Source: Sulfurospirillum sp001602955 (lineage in GTDB: Bacteria > Campylobacterota > Campylobacteria > Campylobacterales > Sulfurospirillaceae). Taken from it: DNA of 64,000 bases. The DNA lies in NCBI GenBank assembly GCA_001602955.1, contig LVAC01000023.1, positions 310,001 through 374,000 on the forward strand. Direction: 5' to 3'. This document shows, one piece after another, positions 44,739-54,137 of the stretch. The translations under genes and the position numbers were made by a program. Each line of letters starts with the position of its first letter. Position 1 is the stretch's first letter. The notes beneath the pieces are model-generated. The model had not been told where the DNA came from. It saw only the letters and a list, made by a program, of their open reading frames with translations, and made no database searches.

Positions 44739-44857
44739 GCTTTTTCTAACGTCGTCTCGAGCGTTTTATTTTCAAGGCGTTTCAAAAGCTTGACGCGGGC
44801 TTTCGTAAACGATTTGGACGGCATGTTCTCGTACGGATTGGATATTGCATTATCCAT
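44723..44857 (-). CDS. Possible 44-residue small protein
   Basis: ATG 44857 opens a frame ending at 44723: MDNAISNPYENMPSK, then FTKARVKLLKRLENKTLE, then TTLEKAYLSV. The composition (basic amphipathic helix) looks protein-like and it fills a gap otherwise empty, converging with the previous gene. There is no clear ribosome site, so confidence is low. Confidence 0.35.
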   Translation of the reverse strand: MDNAISNPYENMPSKSFTKARVKLLKRLENKTLETTLEKAYLSV

Positions 44858-44964
44858 CGTGTAAAACGTATAAAATGTCACACATTCGACTAAAATATAC
44901 TATTTTTTTGTTATACTAAGCACTTTAGGATAAAGACAACGAAGTTACTATAAGGAGATATTCC

Positions 44965-45471
44965 GTGGCTATTACGCAAAAGGGGAACGAGCTCTTCTTC
45001 GGCGAAGATCAGTTTGTCGTTTCCAAGACCGACCTTAAAGGTAAAATTACGTACGTTAACGATCTTTGCATCGAAATGTGCGGCTACACCGAAAAAGAGA
45101 TGATCGGTGCACCCCACAATATTTTACGCCATCCCGATATGCCTCGTGCCATCTTTAAACTTCTATGGGACAAAGTCCAAGCCGGCGACGAAATCTTTGC
45201 GTACGTCAAAAACCGTACCAAATCGGGGCAGTTTTATTGGGTTCACGCCTACATTACACCGATCGTCGATACGAGAAGTGCCAAAATTATCGGCTACCAC
45301 TCCGTCAGGCGATGTCCAAATCCAAAAGGTCTTAGCGTAATCGAACCGCTTTACCGTCAAATGCTCGAAGCGGAAAAAAGCGGGGGTATGCAAAGCTCTT
45401 TAGCACTTCTTGACAATACTCTTGCGAAATTAAAGGTTTCTTATGCAGAATTTATCCTCTCCTACGAATAG
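44965..45471 (+). CDS. PAS-domain redox sensor, Aer/CetB-like
   Basis: 168 residues, cytoplasmic, start GTG 44965 with AAGGAG seven bases upstream. A single PAS domain (about 12-125) closely follows the Aer/CetB pattern: GKITYVNDLCIEMCGYTEKEMIG, HNILRHPDMPRAIF, VKNRTKSGQFYWVHAYITPI. In C. jejuni CetB binds FAD and works with the separate receptor CetA in energy taxis. The receptor gene overlaps its end by 29 bases, giving the same bipartite layout. Confidence 0.87.
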   Translation: MAITQKGNELFFGEDQFVVSKTDLKGKITYVNDLCIEMCGYTEKEMIGAPHNILRHPDMPRAIFKLLWDKVQAGDEIFAYVKNRTKSGQFYWVHAYITPIVDTRSAKIIGYHSVRRCPNPKGLSVIEPLYRQMLEAEKSGGMQSSLALLDNTLAKLKVSYAEFILSYE

Positions 45472-46897
45472 ATCGTCTTCACTGGCACGTGTCCAGAATG
45501 CCAACGTTATTTCTTTGGCTATTTTTTTTATCGCGTTTTGTTTGGAGGTCTATTTTAACGGTTTTCACTGGATTCAAATCCTAAACCTCAGCAATTTTGC
45601 TTTAGGTTGGTTTATGTTCGTCAATATCCATAAAGTCCGCAATACGATTCACTCTTTAGCCGGCATTATTCACGACAGTGCGTGCGGAGAACTTCACGGT
45701 CGTATCGTCAACGTCGACGACGGCGGAGAGCTTAAGCAACTCTGTTCCAATATGAACACGCTTTTGGATAACTTCGAATTGGTCACTAAAGAGATCAAAG
45801 CGACGATTTTAGCGGCTTCTAAAGAGGACTTCAGCCGTAAAATCCTTCAAAAGGGCATGCACGGCGAATTCAAAGATCAAGTACAAATGATCAACCAAGC
45901 CGTTCACGCGATGCAACAGACCCACGAATTTATCGCTCGCAACACGTTGAATGCGGAATTGGCGCAGATTAGCAGCGGTTCCAACGACTTCTCTACCGTC
46001 CAAGCTAACCTCACGACCATCGTCGAACGCCTCAAAGAGATCGCCAAAGACGGTGAAATCTACGCCGACGAGACCAAAGGAAGCTACCAAAACTTACGCG
46101 ATACGATCGAAAAGATTACCGCTTTGATCGAATTTGTCAACCAAAACGAGCAAAGTATCGGTATTTTAGCGCAACGAACGCGCGACATCAGCAACGTCGT
46201 CGATATGATTAACGACATCGCCGATAAAACCAATCTTTTAGCCCTCAATGCCGCCATCGAAGCCGCGCGTGCGGGCGAACACGGACGAGGGTTTGCGGTT
46301 GTCGCCGATGAAGTACGAAAATTGGCCGAAACGACGCAAAAGGCAACCGCGGAAATTTCCGTTTCGATTAAAATGCTCCAACAAGAAACGGCGGGACTCG
46401 AGAGCAACGCCGAATCGATGAAAGAAAATGCCGACGCTTCCACCAAAACGCTCGATCAACTCAGTCTCACGTTTAACAGTCTGATCGAACACTCCAATAC
46501 GACGTCGACCAATATCAATACGATTCAACAAACGATCTTCATCACGCTTGCAAAAATGAACCATGCGATTTTCAAAGCCAATGCCTACAGTGCCGTTTAC
46601 GTCAACGACGCAAACGCTTCGTTTCAAAACCACGAGACGTGCAGTTTGGGCGAATGGTATCATCAAGACGGCGAGAAGATTTTCGGAGATACGCCAAGCT
46701 TTAAAGCTCTCTACGCACCGCATCAAAGCTTCCATCAACACGTTCTTGCCATTAGCGGCTTGATTCGTTCGACGCAATCGAATTTGTTAGATGAGAAAAA
46801 GCAAATCATCGACTTTTTTAAAGAGGTCGAGAAAGAGAGTAAAACGCTCTTTACGACGCTAGATACGATGATCGAAGAGAAAAACGCACGCCCCTAA
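45443..46897 (+). CDS. Chemoreceptor with C-terminal CZB zinc-binding domain
   Basis: 484 residues. Two close N-terminal transmembrane segments (about 25-65) with almost no periplasmic loop, a HAMP-like region, the signalling tip (DKTNLLALNAAIEAARAG) and a C-terminal CZB domain with His-Cys ligands (FKANAYSAVYVND region, CSLGEWYHQDGEKIFG, HQSFHQHV). CZB domains bind zinc and sense oxidants. Lacking a sensory loop, it probably takes its signal from the overlapping PAS protein, as CetA does from CetB. Confidence 0.88.
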   Translation: MQNLSSPTNRSSSLARVQNANVISLAIFFIAFCLEVYFNGFHWIQILNLSNFALGWFMFVNIHKVRNTIHSLAGIIHDSACGELHGRIVNVDDGGELKQLCSNMNTLLDNFELVTKEIKATILAASKEDFSRKILQKGMHGEFKDQVQMINQAVHAMQQTHEFIARNTLNAELAQISSGSNDFSTVQANLTTIVERLKEIAKDGEIYADETKGSYQNLRDTIEKITALIEFVNQNEQSIGILAQRTRDISNVVDMINDIADKTNLLALNAAIEAARAGEHGRGFAVVADEVRKLAETTQKATAEISVSIKMLQQETAGLESNAESMKENADASTKTLDQLSLTFNSLIEHSNTTSTNINTIQQTIFITLAKMNHAIFKANAYSAVYVNDANASFQNHETCSLGEWYHQDGEKIFGDTPSFKALYAPHQSFHQHVLAISGLIRSTQSNLLDEKKQIIDFFKEVEKESKTLFTTLDTMIEEKNARP

Positions 46898-46903
46898 AAA
46901 ATC

Positions 46904-46934
46904 CTTACATGTAAGAAACCTTCTTACATGTAAG
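46904..46934. terminator. Inverted pair of TTACATGTAA motifs between converging genes
   Basis: A perfect 14-bp inverted repeat (CTTACATGTAAGAA, three-base loop) between the CZB receptor and the histidine kinase. The kinase stop codon lies inside it. Each arm contains the full ten-base motif. Confidence 0.7.
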
Positions 46935-48603
46935 CCGCTACTTCCGCTTCGGGAACGCTGGGTAATTTGATCGTGAACAGGGCTCCCGATTCGGTGTTTT
47001 TGACCGTAATAATGCCGCCCATATTATTTTCGATGATCATCTTGGTCATATAAAGTCCGATGCCCGTTCCCTGTTTTGCATACTTGGTCGTGAAATAAGG
47101 CTCGAAAATACGCTCCATATGCTCCTTAGCGATACCGCCGCCGTTATCTTCGATGACGATCAAAATATATTTATACCCTTTTTTGAGGTAAAGGCGAATA
47201 AACGGATTGCTAATCTCTCGCTCGCTTAAGACGTCTTTGGCGTTGGAGAGAATGTTTAAAAGCGCTTGCGCAAATTCGTTGGGATAACCGAGAACCTCCA
47301 TCTTTTCGGAAATATCGAACGAAAATTCGATCCCGTGATAACGTAAAGATGCTTGCAAAATAGCGATGGCGCGTTCGCACGCTTCGCTGATTTCAAACAC
47401 CTCTTTTTCCTTCGAAGGTTTAAAGAAATTTTGAAAATTGCTGATCGTGCCCGACATAAACGCATTGATTTTCATACACCGCTGAATGCTCTCAAGCAAA
47501 TACCCCTCATCCAAATCGTGAAACTCGTGTTTGACTTGAAGGTTGATCAAAAGCGCGCTGAGCTCACCCAAAGGTTGTCGCCATTGATGCGCGATATTGC
47601 CGATCATCTCGCCCATACTTGCAAGTTTGCTTTGTTGAATCAGAAGTTTCTCCTGCTCCGTACGTTTGAGAATCTCTTCGTTAATTTTCGACTCTAAATT
47701 GTCGATCATCGCGTTGATCACATCTTTAAGCAGGCGCAACTCTTGCGCTTGTGCCGTCGAATGAAGGCGCGAAGAGAGTTTGCCGAGCTTAAGATCGTTG
47801 ACCACGCTAATCGCGTCTTCGATAAAGAGCGTATCTTGGGTAATCGTTGCCGAAGCTTTGGAGATGCTTTGATTGAGCAGTTTTGCCATATCTTCAAGTT
47901 CGTCGCGACTGTGAAGCTCGATGGGTTTGGGTTGCGTCGTTTTGGTTTGCAAATAGCCGAAAAACTCTTTGAGTCCCTCTTGCAATTTCAAAATCGAAGA
48001 GACGATATGGCTGGAGAGTAAATAGCCCGCGACGAACACCAATGCCGAAAGCAGAAGCACCAAAACGACCAATTCGTACTTCAGCGCACGCGCGCCGGTT
48101 TGAATATCCGAAAAATTGTGTTTGGTTTGCATAATTGCATCGTGCTGAAGGGATTTAAGGCGATTTAAAAGTGCCGTATAGTTTTCCCGCTCGATGGAAG
48201 TGACATGGACAAATGCCGCCTCCTCAAAACGCGCTTCCAAATAACCGCACGTCTTTTGAACGCTGTTTGAATACGCTTTCCATGCGCTGTAGGTTTGGGG
48301 ATCTAACTTTGCGAAATTCTCTTCCAAGCGCGTACGCCGATCGATAATGTCCGCCTCGATATTTTTTCGGTAATCTTCATTGGGCGACATTACCAACGAG
48401 AGGCTCATTTCGCGTAAAGCGTTGGTCGGCTCGATGTAGTTTTCCTGCAAATGCAACGTGCTTTGAGAATTCTCGAAAATCGTCGTCGCATTACGGATAT
48501 TCTCTTGCGAGAGGCTAAACGTTCGTTCCGCCAAAATCAACATGCCGATAAACGAGAAACTAAAGAGCAGTAAAAGTTTGTATTTGATAGGGATTTTTTT
48601 CAT
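46924..48603 (-). CDS. Sensor histidine kinase
   Basis: 559 residues. Transmembrane helices at about 8-25 and 172-195 enclose a helical periplasmic sensor of about 145 residues. A HAMP-like linker and coiled coil lead to the HisKA box GNIAHQWRQPLGELSALL (phospho-acceptor His about 345) and an ATPase domain with N box LLNILSNAKDVL, EDNGGGI and GTGIGLYMTKMI. It is last in the overlapping regulator-binding protein-kinase set. The partner regulator is probably the one at 50185. The signal may come through the binding protein encoded just before it. Confidence 0.93.
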   Translation of the reverse strand: MKKIPIKYKLLLLFSFSFIGMLILAERTFSLSQENIRNATTIFENSQSTLHLQENYIEPTNALREMSLSLVMSPNEDYRKNIEADIIDRRTRLEENFAKLDPQTYSAWKAYSNSVQKTCGYLEARFEEAAFVHVTSIERENYTALLNRLKSLQHDAIMQTKHNFSDIQTGARALKYELVVLVLLLSALVFVAGYLLSSHIVSSILKLQEGLKEFFGYLQTKTTQPKPIELHSRDELEDMAKLLNQSISKASATITQDTLFIEDAISVVNDLKLGKLSSRLHSTAQAQELRLLKDVINAMIDNLESKINEEILKRTEQEKLLIQQSKLASMGEMIGNIAHQWRQPLGELSALLINLQVKHEFHDLDEGYLLESIQRCMKINAFMSGTISNFQNFFKPSKEKEVFEISEACERAIAILQASLRYHGIEFSFDISEKMEVLGYPNEFAQALLNILSNAKDVLSEREISNPFIRLYLKKGYKYILIVIEDNGGGIAKEHMERIFEPYFTTKYAKQGTGIGLYMTKMIIENNMGGIITVKNTESGALFTIKLPSVPEAEVAAYM

Positions 48604-50195
48604 GGGAACCGCTTGGGAATCAAAGGTTTTTGAAGTTCTTCCGGATACGCTTTATCGCCTCTTACCGACCAATGCCGATCGGTAATTTTCGCTTTCCAGA
48701 ACGGCTGCATGCCGATGCCGAGCGGTTCAAATACCAGTTCTTTGTTCATCGCAAAAACGGCATTGGGAATCGGGACAAACAACATATACGCCTCCTCACG
48801 CGCTCGATCTTGAATCTTTTGGGTTAAAGTGTGAAACAACGCATCGTCTTGTTCCAATCCGAAAAACGTTTCGATAGAACTTTTCATCAAAGCGTCGTGT
48901 CGTACGAAACTCCACGGATTGTTCTCTTGATAGCGAATAAACACCGGCCACGGATGCCTACCGTACCAATCTTGGGTATTTTGAATCAAAATATCCCACT
49001 CTTGCGTCTCATGATGATTTTTTTGCGCCAAATCGTAAATCTCTTTTTCGCTCGTCGTAATGCGGTAACGGAGTTTCACGCCGTACGTTGAGAGCTGATA
49101 TTCGATGCCTTTCCATAAAAAAAGCAACGAGTCTTGCGTGGCGACGTTTAGCTCCAGCCCTTTTAGCGTACGTTCTATCATTGCCTCGTCCAAAGGACAT
49201 GCTCCGTCTTTGAACGCGGCGGGGTTGAGCCTGCCCTCTTTTTTATAGGTAAAGTCGAGTAAACTTTGTTGGTTGAGCGCGCAATTGAGTGCTTGGCGCA
49301 CCTCTTTACGCGCTACGGGCGAAGCGGTTTTGGCTAAATTAAAATAGATCGTAAAATTATGCGTTGAGGGCATGGAAACCAATTTGGCATAGGGAGAGAG
49401 CATCGTTTCAATCTTTTTATTGAAAGGAATTTGCATAAAATCAAGCCCGCCGTCTTCGTATAAAGCTAAACGCAACGCTTCGGCGGTTGAGAGTTCCGTA
49501 TAAAACGTAATGGTTTCGATGCAAGGATACTGTTTTTCCCAATAATAAGGATTGGCTTTGAGCGTCGCTTTGGGCGTTTGTTTGCGCCCCGTAATCATTC
49601 CCTCGGTTAAAATGTACGGCCCCAAACCGTAAGGCCCCGATGCTTTGATATTCGCACCCGTTTCCGCACCTTTCCAACCGAACGTCTTTAAGTACGCTTC
49701 GGAATAGATGTAAATACGCGCAAGATCACGGTAAAGCATACCGTAGGGTTGAGACAGATGCAAACGAATCGTATAGTCGGAAATTTTTTCGACGCTTTTA
49801 AGGGAACGATGAATGTTGGTGTAATTAAACGGTTGTTTCAGGAAGTAGTGAAAATTGTGCATGACCGAGTCGGCGTTAAAAGGCGTACCGTCTTGAAAAC
49901 GAACACCCCTGCGCAGTTCAAATTCGTACAAAAGCGGCGATAGTTTGGTGCTCTTGGTCGCTAAAGCGTACTCCCATCCTTGATCGTTTTCCGCCAAGCG
50001 CACCAAGCCCTCGTTCACCAAACGCGAAACGTAGTTATACGGCATCGAGGGTAAAAAGACCTTGATATGCGAACGCGGATCTCTTACATGTAAGGCGTGA
50101 CGCTCGCTCGTATCTTCAACGTAAGGCTCTTCTTGTGCCGCAAAAATGCCGCAATGAAGGGTAAAAAGAAGTAGCCAAGCAAACTTATACCTCAA
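48600..50195 (-). CDS. Periplasmic SBP_bac_5-type binding protein (nickel/peptide ABC type), probable sensor partner
   Basis: 531 residues. A signal peptide (FAWLLLFTLHCGIFAA) precedes a bacterial extracellular solute-binding family 5 domain, with LVRLAENDQGWEYALA, FELRRGVRFQDGTPFNADSV, the family signature, and WDILIQNTQDWYGRHPWPVF. Members normally serve ABC importers for peptides or nickel, but no permease or ATPase gene is near. Its start overlaps the regulator stop by 11 bases and its stop overlaps the kinase start by four, so a sensory role is likely (inference). Confidence 0.88.
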   Translation of the reverse strand: MRYKFAWLLLFTLHCGIFAAQEEPYVEDTSERHALHVRDPRSHIKVFLPSMPYNYVSRLVNEGLVRLAENDQGWEYALATKSTKLSPLLYEFELRRGVRFQDGTPFNADSVMHNFHYFLKQPFNYTNIHRSLKSVEKISDYTIRLHLSQPYGMLYRDLARIYIYSEAYLKTFGWKGAETGANIKASGPYGLGPYILTEGMITGRKQTPKATLKANPYYWEKQYPCIETITFYTELSTAEALRLALYEDGGLDFMQIPFNKKIETMLSPYAKLVSMPSTHNFTIYFNLAKTASPVARKEVRQALNCALNQQSLLDFTYKKEGRLNPAAFKDGACPLDEAMIERTLKGLELNVATQDSLLFLWKGIEYQLSTYGVKLRYRITTSEKEIYDLAQKNHHETQEWDILIQNTQDWYGRHPWPVFIRYQENNPWSFVRHDALMKSSIETFFGLEQDDALFHTLTQKIQDRAREEAYMLFVPIPNAVFAMNKELVFEPLGIGMQPFWKAKITDRHWSVRGDKAYPEELQKPLIPKRFP

Positions 50196-50871
50196 AGCTG
50201 TACCCCGTTTGCGAATGGTTTTTAATCGAACTGTTCGGCAGTTTTTTTCGCAAAGACTTGACCAACGTCCGAAGGGCGGCGATACTCATAAACTCCTCTT
50301 TCCAGACGTTGAGTTCGATCTCTTCGTAACTGACGATCATCCCCTTTTTACGCAATAAAAGCTCCAAAAAATCGGACTCCTTGTGCGTCAGTTCGGTCTC
50401 TTTGCCTCCTTCGTGTAAAATCCGTCTGTTTTTAAAATCAAATTTACAGTTTTTGCATTCGAGAAACAACGAACGTCCCGATTCGATCTCGCTGACGCAA
50501 AGTCTCAAACCGCTTAAAAGTTCGTTGAGCGCGATGGGTTTAATCAGGTATTTCTCAATCTTCAGCTCGATTGCGCTGAGTAGATACTCTTTATCGGTAT
50601 GCGCGGTAATCATTAAAATGGGGGTTTTCTTGTCGTTTTTACGTATCTCTTTGACCATATCGAGTCCGTCTTTTCGGGGCATTCGAAGATCGGTTAAAAT
50701 AATGTCGGGGCGTTGCTCGTAGTAGATGTCGAGTGCCTCTTCGCCATCACGCGCTTCAAGAACCTCTTTGAGGTAATACGCCAAGGTATTGGCCATGGGC
50801 TTTCGAATCCCCTCTTCGTCTTCGGCATACAAAAGCTTCAAAGATTTGAGTTTTTCCAACCAAAGTTCCAT
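50185..50871 (-). CDS. OmpR-family response regulator
   Basis: 228 residues. Receiver domain (about 10-125; acidic pocket DEEG, phospho-Asp in LTDLRMPRKDG, Lys in YLIKPI) and winged-helix DNA-binding domain (about 140-228; LTHKESDFLELLLRKKGMIVS, AALRTLVKSLRKKL). It overlaps the binding protein gene. About 100 bases separate it from the upstream cytochrome gene, with a hairpin and one TTACATGTAA site between. Control of the adjacent reductase is plausible. Confidence 0.93.
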   Translation of the reverse strand: MELWLEKLKSLKLLYAEDEEGIRKPMANTLAYYLKEVLEARDGEEALDIYYEQRPDIILTDLRMPRKDGLDMVKEIRKNDKKTPILMITAHTDKEYLLSAIELKIEKYLIKPIALNELLSGLRLCVSEIESGRSLFLECKNCKFDFKNRRILHEGGKETELTHKESDFLELLLRKKGMIVSYEEIELNVWKEEFMSIAALRTLVKSLRKKLPNSSIKNHSQTGYSFEV

Positions 50872-50940
50872 CAGTGATCCTTTGAAATGAGCTTACATGT
50901 AATGATTCTAGCCAAGTTTATCTTTGGATGCTATGAGCTT

Positions 50941-50968
50941 CCTCCGCCCCGAAGAGCGAAGGAAGTGC
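50941..50968 (-). terminator. Hairpin between the cytochrome c and response regulator genes
   Basis: CTTCCT and AGGAAG arms with inner CG/GC pairs just after the cytochrome stop. No strong T run, so it may attenuate and not stop transcription. Confidence 0.4.
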
Positions 50969-50971
50969 GTG

Positions 50972-51532
50972 TTACTTATAGTTTTGCAGGTACTTCATAA
51001 TCGAATATTTTTCGTCTTTGGAAAGCGCGGCTTGTTCGCCCATCGCATCTAAAATACTCGGCCACACGTTAGCATCAAACTCGCTTTCGGCATGCAAAGC
51101 GTGACATGTACCGCATTTGGCACCGAAAAGCTCTTTTCCCGCTTGCAAAATACTCCCTTTGTCTTTGCCCAAAGCACTGCTAGCGACAAAACCTTTCATC
51201 GAGACGTTGAGCCAAACCGTTCCGTACTCGTCCGTTTTTTCGCCGATAACCTTGAGTGCACCGGCATTGGCGACCTCTAAGCCGACGATCAGCACTCCCG
51301 CTTTTTCGTACACGACGGCACTGTCTTTAGGCTGATAGCCGATAAATTCGACTTCGGTGTACTCGCCGCTTTTGGAAAGCTCTTTGACTTCGGAAGAGAC
51401 GATCAACTCGCCCAACGCCTCTTTGGCGTCGCTAGAAGCAAAGAGCGGACTGTTTTGGCGTAAAAACGACCCGCCCGCCCCGAAAAGAAACGAGGCGAGG
51501 CATAGGGTCAACGTTATCGTTTTGACGAACAT
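50972..51532 (-). CDS. Periplasmic monoheme cytochrome c, electron donor of the reductase
   Basis: 186 residues. A signal peptide (VKTITLTLCLASFLFGA) precedes a beta domain of about 115 residues and a C-terminal class I heme domain with CGTCHALH and MKYLQNYK at the end. It follows the reductase by three bases. C. jejuni pairs a similar cytochrome (Cj0265c) with its TMAO/DMSO reductase Cj0264c, so it probably feeds electrons to the reductase. Confidence 0.9.
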   Translation of the reverse strand: MFVKTITLTLCLASFLFGAGGSFLRQNSPLFASSDAKEALGELIVSSEVKELSKSGEYTEVEFIGYQPKDSAVVYEKAGVLIVGLEVANAGALKVIGEKTDEYGTVWLNVSMKGFVASSALGKDKGSILQAGKELFGAKCGTCHALHAESEFDANVWPSILDAMGEQAALSKDEKYSIMKYLQNYK

Positions 51533-51535
51533 TTT

Positions 51536-54085
51536 CTACGCTCCTTTAATGCTCGGGGCTTTAAAGATGCCGATGGCAGGTAACTCCCCTTTAAATTTTT
51601 CAATCTCCACAAGTGCCGTGGCTTGATTGCCTTGGGCAAGTTCGGAGGTCGGAATATCGGCGATCAACACGTTGACGTCGCCGTGTACGCATAAAGAGCC
51701 GATTTTGCCGGGCTCTTTAGGATCGTACCAGCCGCCCTCTTGCATTCTCACAACGCCTTCCATGACCGCTTCGGTTACCACTGCGCCCCCAAGCACTTGT
51801 CCGCGTTTGTTAAAAATGCGTACGACGTCGCCGTTTTGAATGCCTCGTTTGGCGGCATCTTTAGGGTGCATCCAGATAGGCTCTCTGCCTTGAACCTCTT
51901 CAAGATCGCGCAACCACGTATTATTAAGCTGTGAGTGAAGGCGGTATTTGGGGTGCGGAGAGACCAGATTGAGCGGGAACTCTTTTGCCGTAGAACTGCC
52001 GAGCCACTCCATCGGCTCAAACCACGTCGGATGTCCTTTGCACTCTTTGTACCCGAATCCCGCAATTTTTTTCGAGAAAATCTCGATTTTACCTGATGGC
52101 GTTCCCAAACGATGGGTTACGGGATTGTCCCTAAAAGTTTTGTACTTGATGAAATTTTTAGCCGCTTCGGGTGTTTCAAACTTCACAAATCCTTTTTCCC
52201 AAAATGCTTCAAAAGAAGGCATCGTAACACCCGATTTTTTCGCTTTGTTGAAGGACTCTTCGTAGAAGGATTTGATCCACTCCATCTTACTTTTACCCTC
52301 GGTAAACGCCAACACCTCAGCGGCACTAAAACGTCTGAGAATGTTCACGAAAATATCAAAATCGTCCATCGCTTCGCCCGCGGGTTCAACCGCTTTTTTC
52401 ATGGCAAAAATGTAGCTGTTGGTGTGTGATTTGGTGATGTCGTTACGCTCTTGCTCCGTGGTTGCGGGAAGCACGATGTCTGCCATACGCGCCGTTGCCG
52501 TCCAGAAGCACTCGTTGACGACAAAGGTCTCAAATTTTTGCCACGCTTTGATCATACGGTTACGGTCTTGGTGGTGATGGAAAGGATTGCCGCCCGCCCA
52601 ATACGCCATTTTCAAATCGGGATAGGTCAGTTTTTTACCGTCAAACAAGATCTCACGGCCGGGATTTTCCAGACATTCCACAATGCGTGAAACGGGAATC
52701 ACGGGAATTTTACGTTGTTTCCAAGGGCCGTCTACTTTAGAGTTGACGCTAATGCCCGTAAGTCCGGGAGATGCGGCAGGCGCATCGGCACTTGCCGCAG
52801 TGCCTTGGCTACCGTTGCCCATTTTGACATCGCTTAAAGGATTGCCCGTCGCCGCCGCAGGAGCCGGAACACCGCCGTCTGAGTAGTGATACGCACATCC
52901 GAATCCTCCGCCGGGAAGTCCGATCTGGCCGATCATACTCGCAAGCGTAATCAGCATCCAGTGCGGTTGTTCTCCATGGTGCGCTCTTTGGAAGCCCCAA
53001 CCGCCCATGAGCATCGTACGTTTAGAGACAAACTCTTTGGCTAGCATCTTAATCACTTTGGCATCTACGCCGCAGATTTTAGCCGCCCACTCGGGTGTTT
53101 TAGGGGTTTTATCCTCGCCCTCGCCCAAGAGGTATGCTTTAAACTCCGCAAAGCCGCTGGTGTATTTTTCCACAAACTCTTTGGCATAAAGGTTCTCACT
53201 GTACAGATAGTGCGCCATACCGAGCATCATTGCAACATCGGTCGTCGGTCGTACTTGAATGTGCTCTGCTCCAAAATAAACCGCGGTGTTGTTATAAACC
53301 GGATCGATGCAGTAGAACTTGATACCGCGCTTTTTCGCTTCGGCTTTGAGTTGTTTCATATAGTCGTAGGATTGATGATCGGGCACGCCCCACGCGATTT
53401 GATTGGTGTTGATCGGATCGCTGCTCCAAAAGACGATGCATTCGGAGTTGGCAATGAGATTGGGATACGCGGTTTGTTGGTTGCTCGACTCGTCGCCGCC
53501 CGTAACGTAAGGGGTAATCGCACGAATCGCATGGGTCGAGTAGGTCAAGGTACGAGACGTATAGCCGCCGGCAACGCCGAGCATTCGACCTAAAAGTGCT
53601 TGAGGGTTATTGAGACTTCCGACGCAAAACCAACCGTAACTTCCGCCGTATACCGCATCCGGTCCGTAACTTTTATAGACGCGTTTGAGCTCGTCGGCGA
53701 TCAAATCAAAGGCTTTTTCCCATGAAACGCGCACGAATTTGTCCGAACCGCGTTTACTTTTATCGCTTTTGTAACCGTTTTTCAAATACCCTTCGCGAAC
53801 GCACGGATATAAGATACGATCTTGCGCATAGGTACGTGCCGGAAGTCCTTGAATCAAACTCGTCGGATAACGATCTTCCGCAAACGCCTCAACGCTCTCA
53901 AATCGAGAATTGCGCACTTTGGTCGTTACCGCACCGAAGTGTGAAGCACTCACGCCATCAACGCCGTCTTGCAAAATCGAATCGCCGACTAAAGGAATCG
54001 CTTCGGCGTTCACCGTAGCAACCATCGCGCCTGCCGCCGCACCGCTTGCTTTTAAAAACGATCTTCTGTCCATCTTCTTTGTCAT
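51536..54085 (-). CDS. torA: Periplasmic TMAO/DMSO-type molybdopterin reductase
   Basis: 849 residues from ATG 54085 (AAGGAG six bases upstream); a longer frame to 54118 has no support. The twin-arginine signal is DRRSFLKASGAAAGA. It lacks an N-terminal [4Fe-4S] motif, as in TorA/DorA/BisC. The active-site Tyr and Trp are in GGSYGWF, and the Mo-ligand Ser lies 31 residues after the Trp in TYSTHA, as in DMSO reductase. MAYWAGGNPFHHHQDRNRM and ADIVLPATTEQERNDI are close to E. coli TorA. It reduces TMAO and perhaps other N- or S-oxides; the substrate is not certain. Confidence 0.93.
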   Translation of the reverse strand: MTKKMDRRSFLKASGAAAGAMVATVNAEAIPLVGDSILQDGVDGVSASHFGAVTTKVRNSRFESVEAFAEDRYPTSLIQGLPARTYAQDRILYPCVREGYLKNGYKSDKSKRGSDKFVRVSWEKAFDLIADELKRVYKSYGPDAVYGGSYGWFCVGSLNNPQALLGRMLGVAGGYTSRTLTYSTHAIRAITPYVTGGDESSNQQTAYPNLIANSECIVFWSSDPINTNQIAWGVPDHQSYDYMKQLKAEAKKRGIKFYCIDPVYNNTAVYFGAEHIQVRPTTDVAMMLGMAHYLYSENLYAKEFVEKYTSGFAEFKAYLLGEGEDKTPKTPEWAAKICGVDAKVIKMLAKEFVSKRTMLMGGWGFQRAHHGEQPHWMLITLASMIGQIGLPGGGFGCAYHYSDGGVPAPAAATGNPLSDVKMGNGSQGTAASADAPAASPGLTGISVNSKVDGPWKQRKIPVIPVSRIVECLENPGREILFDGKKLTYPDLKMAYWAGGNPFHHHQDRNRMIKAWQKFETFVVNECFWTATARMADIVLPATTEQERNDITKSHTNSYIFAMKKAVEPAGEAMDDFDIFVNILRRFSAAEVLAFTEGKSKMEWIKSFYEESFNKAKKSGVTMPSFEAFWEKGFVKFETPEAAKNFIKYKTFRDNPVTHRLGTPSGKIEIFSKKIAGFGYKECKGHPTWFEPMEWLGSSTAKEFPLNLVSPHPKYRLHSQLNNTWLRDLEEVQGREPIWMHPKDAAKRGIQNGDVVRIFNKRGQVLGGAVVTEAVMEGVVRMQEGGWYDPKEPGKIGSLCVHGDVNVLIADIPTSELAQGNQATALVEIEKFKGELPAIGIFKAPSIKGA

Positions 54086-54137
54086 TGTCTGCTCCTTGAA
54101 TTGAACGATTTGAGCCATACGAAAACGTATGAATCTT

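Noticed and set aside
51536..54085. Cys after the active-site Trp (GWFC) as a molybdenum ligand instead of Ser
   Set aside because: Counting 31 residues from the Trp, as in DMSO reductase (Trp116 to Ser147), reaches the Ser of TYSTHA. The ligand is therefore the usual Ser.
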